Assembly (NCBI GenBank): GCA_902601705.1
Contig: CACKNV010000001.1
Location: forward strand, 248,001 to 312,000
From: an uncultured Pelagibacteraceae bacterium
Lineage (GTDB): Bacteria; Pseudomonadota; Alphaproteobacteria; Pelagibacterales; Pelagibacteraceae
Direction of reading: 5' to 3'
DNA length: 64,000 bases
The notes under the pieces are model-generated. The model had not been told where the DNA came from. It did no database searches and was given only the letters and a program-made list of their open reading frames with translations. Positions 59,715 to 64,000 of the stretch are shown here, one piece after another. The position numbers were made by a program, and so were the translations under genes. Numbering within the stretch: the stretch's first letter is position 1; each line of letters starts with the position of its first letter.

Positions 59715-60484
59715 ATTAATCCTTTAATTGGGGAGCTTGGTTTTGCAAAATAATTTTTTTTCATTCTGCCAGCTAAGTATGAATTTCTACCTGAAATGAC
59801 TGCATCCTTAAATGCTTTTGCCATTAATGTTGGTTTTTTTGCATTTGCTATGGCGCTGTTAATTAAAACTCCATCACAACCAAGCTCCATTGCTATTGTT
59901 GCATCTGAAGCTGTACCTATTCCGGCGTCTACTATGACAGGTACTTTTGATTGATTAATGATCATAGAAATATTGATTTTGTTTTGTATTCCTAATCCTG
60001 ACCCAATTGGCGAAGCTAAAGGCATAATCGCAGAAGCTCCACAATCCTCTAATTTTTTTGCTAATAGAGGATCATCCGTGCAATATACCAAAACTTGAAA
60101 CCCTTCTTTAACTAGTATTTTAGTTGACTTAATTGTTTCTATCATATTTGGGTAAAGTGTTTTTTTATCTCCCAAGACTTCAAGTTTTACTAATTTCCAG
60201 CCACCCATTTCCCTGGCAAGCCTCAAGGTCCTCAAAGCTTCTTCAGAGTTAAAACACCCTGCTGTATTAGGTAAAAAAATAATTTTTTTAGGGTTAAGGT
60301 AATCAGTTAATATAGGTTTTTTTTTATCTAAAATATTTACTCTTCTTACAGCGACTGTCACCATATCAGCTCCTGAAGCTTTAATCGCTTTAGCGGTTTC
60401 AGAAAAATTTTTGTATTTTCCGGTCCCTACTATCAATCTAGATTTAAGTGATTTACCAGCAACTTTAAAAATATCTTTTTTCAA
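59711..60484 (-). CDS. thiG: thiazole synthase ThiG
   Basis: 257 residues. The (beta/alpha)8 enzyme makes the thiazole ring of thiamine from deoxyxylulose phosphate, ThiS-thiocarboxylate and dehydroglycine. Motifs [38 protein letters not shown] and [27 protein letters not shown] are typical. It starts 1 bp after the thiS stop. SAR11 cells are known to need thiamine precursors such as HMP, and a thiazole branch fits that picture. Confidence 0.95.
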   Translation of the reverse strand: MKKDIFKVAGKSLKSRLIVGTGKYKNFSETAKAIKASGADMVTVAVRRVNILDKKKPILTDYLNPKKIIFLPNTAGCFNSEEALRTLRLAREMGGWKLVKLEVLGDKKTLYPNMIETIKSTKILVKEGFQVLVYCTDDPLLAKKLEDCGASAIMPLASPIGSGLGIQNKINISMIINQSKVPVIVDAGIGTASDATIAMELGCDGVLINSAIANAKKPTLMAKAFKDAVISGRNSYLAGRMKKNYFAKPSSPIKGLI

Positions 60485-60485
60485 T

Positions 60486-60689
60486 TTAACCGCCGCCTAT
60501 AAAATGTACAATTTCTATCTTATCATTATTCTTTAAATATTTCTTACTGTAATTCACTTTTTGAACTATTGTTCCATTATGTTCTATCGCAACTTTTTTA
60601 TTAGTTAATTTATATTTTTTTAATAGATCTAGTATCGACAAGTTAGATTTAATTTCCACTTTTTTTCCATTTAATTGTATTTTTGCCAT
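60486..60689 (-). CDS. thiS: sulfur carrier protein ThiS
   Basis: 67 residues from the ATG at 60689 ([20 protein letters not shown]). A longer frame upstream is not conserved-looking. The ubiquitin-like fold ends in IVHFIGGG; the terminal GG carries the thiocarboxylate given to ThiG. It lies directly before thiG, and divergent from aroQ with 28 bp between the starts. Confidence 0.93.
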   Translation of the reverse strand: MAKIQLNGKKVEIKSNLSILDLLKKYKLTNKKVAIEHNGTIVQKVNYSKKYLKNNDKIEIVHFIGGG

Positions 60690-60717
60690 AATTAAGTTAT
60701 TCAGTACCAAGCAGTTT

Positions 60718-61155
60718 ATGAATAAAATTATAATTCTTAATGGACCAAACCTCAACCTTTTAGGTGAGAGAGAAAAAAGTCAATATGGAACTTTTACTTT
60801 AAAGGATATTGAAAAAAATTGTAATGATTATGCAACTAAAAATAATATTAAATTGACATTGTTTCAATCTAATCTTGAAGGAGAGTTAGTTGATAAAATT
60901 CAATCCTCTAGAAGTAATCAAGATGGACTGATTATAAATGCTGGTGGATATACTCATACTTCAGTAGCAATTCATGATGCCTTGAAAATATTAAAAATTC
61001 CAATTATAGAATTGCATATTAGCAATATTTATAATAGAGAGGAATTTAGACACAAATCTTTAATTAGCAAAGTTGCTAAAGGGATTATCTGCGGGTTTGG
61101 AGCTAATGGATATATAATGTCTCTAAATGCGATGAAAAAGATTTTGGTAAAATGA
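60718..61155 (+). CDS. aroQ: 3-dehydroquinate dehydratase, type II
   Basis: 145 residues. IILNGPNLNLLGEREKSQYG contains the active-site section with the catalytic tyrosine, INAGGYTHTSVAIHDAL and ELHISNIYNREEFRHKS complete the site. It dehydrates 3-dehydroquinate in the shikimate pathway. It is followed by accB with a 4-bp ATGA overlap, the common aroQ-accB-accC order. Confidence 0.96.
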   Translation: MNKIIILNGPNLNLLGEREKSQYGTFTLKDIEKNCNDYATKNNIKLTLFQSNLEGELVDKIQSSRSNQDGLIINAGGYTHTSVAIHDALKILKIPIIELHISNIYNREEFRHKSLISKVAKGIICGFGANGYIMSLNAMKKILVK

Positions 61156-61577
61156 AAATTGATAAAAAATTAATTAAAGAATTAGTTGAAAATCTTAAAG
61201 AATTCGAATTGACAGAATTAGAGTATCAAGAAGGCCAAACAAAAATAAAAGTTTCAAAAGCTTCAAAGGGGATTGATCAAATAAAAACAAGTGCAGTAAC
61301 TCCTCAAAATAAAGCAGTCTTAAAATCTTCTGACGATAGTGACGGAATTAGAGTAAAGTCTCCAATTATAGGAACAGCGTATTTAGCTGCTGAACCTGGA
61401 GCTAAAAAATTTATTGAAGTTGGAGATAAAATAAAGAAAGGTCAGACCGTTATGATTGTTGAAGCAATGAAAACAATGAATCACGTTCCTTCTACCTCTA
61501 ACGGGGAAGTAAAAAAAATTTTAGTAGAGGATGGTCAACCCGTTGAGTTCGGTCAAACTTTAGTTATTCTTAAATAG
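61152..61577 (+). CDS. accB: biotin carboxyl carrier protein of acetyl-CoA carboxylase
   Basis: 141 residues. The C-terminal biotinyl domain has VEAMKTMNHV with the biotinylated lysine, and GVxTx-type thumb residues are replaced by RVKSPIIGTAYLAAEPGAKK. The N-terminal part carries ELVENLKEFELTELEYQEGQ, a helical section typical of AccB. It carries CO2 from AccC to the carboxyltransferase in fatty acid synthesis. It overlaps aroQ and is followed by accC after 6 bp. Confidence 0.95.
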   Translation: MKIDKKLIKELVENLKEFELTELEYQEGQTKIKVSKASKGIDQIKTSAVTPQNKAVLKSSDDSDGIRVKSPIIGTAYLAAEPGAKKFIEVGDKIKKGQTVMIVEAMKTMNHVPSTSNGEVKKILVEDGQPVEFGQTLVILK

Positions 61578-61583
61578 ATCATA

Positions 61584-62921
61584 ATGTTTAAAAAAGTTTT
61601 AATAGCTAATAGAGGAGAAATAGCTGTTAGAGTTATTAGAGCCTGTAAAGAATGGGGAATTAAAACAGTCGCGGTACACTCGGATGTAGATGCAGACTCA
61701 ATGCATGTTAGACTCGCAGATGAAAGTGTTTGCATTGGATCGCACCAACCTCAAAATAGTTATTTAAATATCTCCTCGATAATGTCTGCTGTAGATTTAA
61801 CTGGCGCAGAGGCAATTCATCCTGGTTATGGATTTTTATCTGAAAATGCAAAGTTTTCTGAGATAGTAAATAAACATGGTATTAAATTCATTGGCCCTAG
61901 TGCAGAAATAATTTCAAAGATGGGTGATAAAATTCAAGCAAAGAGAATTGCAAAAAAATTTGGTTTACCTGTAATTGAAGGCTCTGAAGGTGGAGTAAAA
62001 TCATTTGCTGAAGCTAAATCAATTTGTAAAGAAATTGGTTATCCTGTTCTAATTAAAGCTGCTGGTGGCGGTGGTGGAAAGGGTATGAAAATAGTAGACG
62101 AAGAGAGTAAATTAGAAAATTTATTTCTAACAGCTAAGTCTGAGGCAAAAAAATTTTTTAATAATGATGAATTATATATTGAAAAATATTTTAAAAATCC
62201 GAGACATATTGAGGTTCAAATAATGTCTGGAAAAAATAAAACTGTACATTTGGCTGAACGAGACTGCTCCGTACAAAGAAGACATCAAAAACTGATTGAA
62301 GAAACTCCAAGCCCAGTTTTAAATGACAAAATAAGAAAAGATCTTTTTGAAAAAACTGTAAAAATGGTTGAACAAATTAATTATGAAGGTGCAGGAACAG
62401 TTGAATTTATTTATGAAAAAGGAAAATTTTATTTTCTTGAAATGAACACAAGGGTTCAAGTTGAACATCCAGTGACTGAAGTTCAAACAGGAATTGACAT
62501 AGTTAAAGAGCAATTATGGATAGCTTTTACTGGAGATACTGCACTTAAACAAAGTGATATTAATCCAAGAGGACATACCATTGAATGTAGAATCAATGCC
62601 GAAAACCCTGCACTTGATTTTCAACCAAGTCCTGGAACAATAAGTGTTTGTCATCAACCATCTGGATTTAGAACAAGAGTTGATGGTTCAATATTTCAGG
62701 GATGTAAAGTTACACCCTTTTATGACAGTTTAATTGCCAAAGTAATTTGTAAGGGCAGAAATAGAACTGAAGCTATACAACGAACGTTAAGATCTTTAGA
62801 CGAATTTGTTTTAGAGGGTATAACAACTACAATTGATTTACATAAAAAAATATTAAATCATAAAAAATTTATTTCTTCAGATTTTGATACAAATTGGCTA
62901 GGTAAAGAAAAGTTTTTTTAA
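61584..62921 (+). CDS. accC: biotin carboxylase subunit of acetyl-CoA carboxylase
   Basis: 445 residues. The ATP-grasp enzyme starts KVLIANRGEIAVRVIRACKE and has KAAGGGGGKGMK (glycine-rich loop), YIEKYFKNPRHIEVQIM, RDCSVQRRHQKLIEE, and the active-site NTRVQVEHPVTE. It carboxylates biotin on AccB. Its stop overlaps that of the DUF2155 gene by four bases on the other strand. Confidence 0.97.
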   Translation: MFKKVLIANRGEIAVRVIRACKEWGIKTVAVHSDVDADSMHVRLADESVCIGSHQPQNSYLNISSIMSAVDLTGAEAIHPGYGFLSENAKFSEIVNKHGIKFIGPSAEIISKMGDKIQAKRIAKKFGLPVIEGSEGGVKSFAEAKSICKEIGYPVLIKAAGGGGGKGMKIVDEESKLENLFLTAKSEAKKFFNNDELYIEKYFKNPRHIEVQIMSGKNKTVHLAERDCSVQRRHQKLIEETPSPVLNDKIRKDLFEKTVKMVEQINYEGAGTVEFIYEKGKFYFLEMNTRVQVEHPVTEVQTGIDIVKEQLWIAFTGDTALKQSDINPRGHTIECRINAENPALDFQPSPGTISVCHQPSGFRTRVDGSIFQGCKVTPFYDSLIAKVICKGRNRTEAIQRTLRSLDEFVLEGITTTIDLHKKILNHKKFISSDFDTNWLGKEKFF

Positions 62922-63421
62922 ACATTTCTGCAATTTAATAATTGCAGATCATAAATTGCATGGTCAAATGGTGTTAAACTTGGACTTGATGCAAATGTCC
63001 AGCCATTAAAAATAAATACCTTATCATTTTCATTTTTTGTTAAATCTTTTACTTGCATGTAAGCTACACTATCAACTTTATTGTTTATTTTTACTTTTCC
63101 ACACTTAAGAATTTTAATTTCTAATGGACCGAATTTTTTACTTTCATTTAAATTTACGACTAATTCAGATGATTTTGCTGTAATTTTATCTAAACCAATC
63201 AAGATTGCTTGTGATGATTTTAAGTTTTTTATATCTTTTTTTTCTTTAAGATTATTATCAGAAGGAACTTTTTCACTTTCTTCGTTAGTTTCTTCAAAAC
63301 TTGGTTTAATTTTTTCAACATTTATTAATGGAGTAGTTATAATCTTTTCATCTGCAATAAGAATGCTGAAATAAAAATTAAAAAAAAATAAAAATAAAAT
63401 AGCTTTATTTCCAAGTTTCAT
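62918..63421 (-). CDS. DUF2155 protein with signal peptide
   Basis: 167 residues. The N-terminus KAILFLFFFNFYFSILIADE is a signal peptide. The C-terminal half, VVNLNESKKFGPLEIKILKC, then YMQVKDL and VFIFNGWTFASSPSLTPFDH with VYDLQLLNC-like end, matches DUF2155, an alphaproteobacterial periplasmic family often next to the NDUFA12-like gene as here. The function is unknown; two cysteines may form a disulfide. It overlaps the upstream gene by 17 bp. Confidence 0.88.
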   Translation of the reverse strand: MKLGNKAILFLFFFNFYFSILIADEKIITTPLINVEKIKPSFEETNEESEKVPSDNNLKEKKDIKNLKSSQAILIGLDKITAKSSELVVNLNESKKFGPLEIKILKCGKVKINNKVDSVAYMQVKDLTKNENDKVFIFNGWTFASSPSLTPFDHAIYDLQLLNCRNV

Positions 63422-63755
63422 ATTTTTTTTTAATTTCGTTTTTTCTAATTTTTACCGGTTTAAAACTGTCTTTTGTGCCAGTTTGATTCTGTAAGTGATT
63501 TTTTTGCCATGAATACTTAATTTCTTTTTTATCTGGAATTTTGTCAACTGTGTGATGAATCCAAAGATACCAATCAGATGTAATTTTTGTTGCTTCGATT
63601 TTATTAGAATAAACTACCCATCTTTCATTTTTTTTACTCCTATAATATCTATTACCAAATTCGTCAGAGCCAACGTATTTTCCAAAAAATAAAGTTTTGA
63701 GAAATGTCCCAAATGTTTGTCTGTTCCACCATGTAAATAATATTTTAAAACTCAT
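63405..63755 (-). CDS. NADH dehydrogenase accessory subunit, NDUFA12-like
   Basis: 116 residues from the ATG at 63755. The frame is open to 63779 but those codons look non-conserved. FFGKYVGSDEFGNRYYRS and WYLWIHHTVDKIP are family marks shared with mitochondrial complex I subunit B17.2. It is found in alphaproteobacteria and binds the peripheral arm of complex I. The C-terminal tail is basic. Confidence 0.9.
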   Translation of the reverse strand: MSFKILFTWWNRQTFGTFLKTLFFGKYVGSDEFGNRYYRSKKNERWVVYSNKIEATKITSDWYLWIHHTVDKIPDKKEIKYSWQKNHLQNQTGTKDSFKPVKIRKNEIKKKYETWK

Positions 63756-63855
63756 ATTAGAAATTTTAAATCCACACAATTTTAAATTGTATCATTAAGT
63801 AATAGACACCTTATACAATTAATATATACCTAAATAAAGAGATTCCATAAATTTT

Positions 63856-64000
63856 ATGAAAAAATATGTCGTTGAAACCTTCTATACCTGTACTTTTAAA
63901 ACAGTTCATACGTTAAACACTTTAGATGATAAAGAATTATCAAAAATTGATCATCGAACTGACGGGGATGTAGAAGTTATTGATGTAAAACTTAATAATA
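63856..64000 (+). CDS. hypothetical protein (5' part)
   Basis: The ATG at 63856 opens a frame that continues past the window end: MKKYVVETFYTCTFKTVHTL, then DDKELSKIDHRTDGDVEVID. It looks like a small soluble protein of a SAR11-type family, but I do not recognise it. It is divergent from the NDUFA12-like gene, with 100 bp between the starts that probably hold both promoters. Confidence 0.7.
   Translation, partial: MKKYVVETFYTCTFKTVHTLNTLDDKELSKIDHRTDGDVEVIDVKLNN

Noticed and set aside
1-64000. CRISPR arrays, insertion sequences, rRNA genes and defence islands
   Set aside because: I looked for regular spaced repeats, transposase motifs and rRNA sequence and saw none. The only mobile element recognised is the prophage.

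Overview
The window is a piece of a SAR11 (Candidatus Pelagibacter type, Alphaproteobacteria) chromosome that carries a complete T7-like temperate podophage. The host assignment rests on the very AT-rich, tightly packed genes, the clpX-clpP-tig order, a SUF-only iron-sulfur operon, an alphaproteobacterial NDUFA12-like complex I accessory protein and DUF2155 protein. The phage assignment rests on a full set of T7-type genes in one orientation plus a tyrosine integrase, as in HTVC019P-type pelagiphages. It could be the same kind of element as the prophage of a cultured SAR11 lysogen, but I could not test this.

Layout. 1-2173: host clpX (partial), clpP and tig, all on the minus strand. 2181-39327: a host tRNA-Leu(UAG) gene cut in two by a prophage of about 37.06 kb. 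The two tRNA halves share a 9-bp core lying in the anticodon loop. 39357-41300: a WecA/MraY-type membrane sugar-phosphate transferase and an EamA transporter. 41419-42825: glnA. 42822-48938: the operon iscR-sufB-sufC-sufD-sufS-sufU-sufT-sufA. 49071-64000: housekeeping genes (hydrolase, anmK, tyrS, AsmA-like, prfB, PBP1A, RNase E/G, thiG-thiS, aroQ-accB-accC, DUF2155, NDUFA12-like and one partial gene).

Phage organisation. All phage genes are on the minus strand and read from high to low coordinates: RNA polymerase, SSB, endonuclease I, amidase, primase-helicase, DNA polymerase, nuclease, 5'-3' exonuclease, portal, scaffold, holin-like, capsid, tail tube A and B, internal virion proteins, fibres, two oxygenases, lysis candidates, TerS and TerL. 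They are followed by an early or lysogeny block ending with a winged-helix regulator, the integrase and a phage-borne tRNA-Leu(UAG). Because integration permutes the genome at attP, the ends of the packaged genome most likely lie between TerL and the lysogeny block, in or near the 6525-6778 non-coding stretch.

Points of interest. The T7-type RNA polymerase is encoded by two overlapping reading frames that split it near the boundary between its N-terminal and polymerase domains. The phage carries a tRNA-Leu with its own sigma70-like promoter, and this tRNA has the same anticodon as the host gene it destroys. A 12-bp sequence within a TTTGCAC-AA-GTGCAAA dyad recurs in three phage control regions. 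A second attP-like sequence sits in the 6.6-kb gap. A shared T7-like promoter-like motif precedes three gene starts. On the host side, RNase E/G contains no cysteine at all, and every convergent gene pair overlaps at its stop codons.
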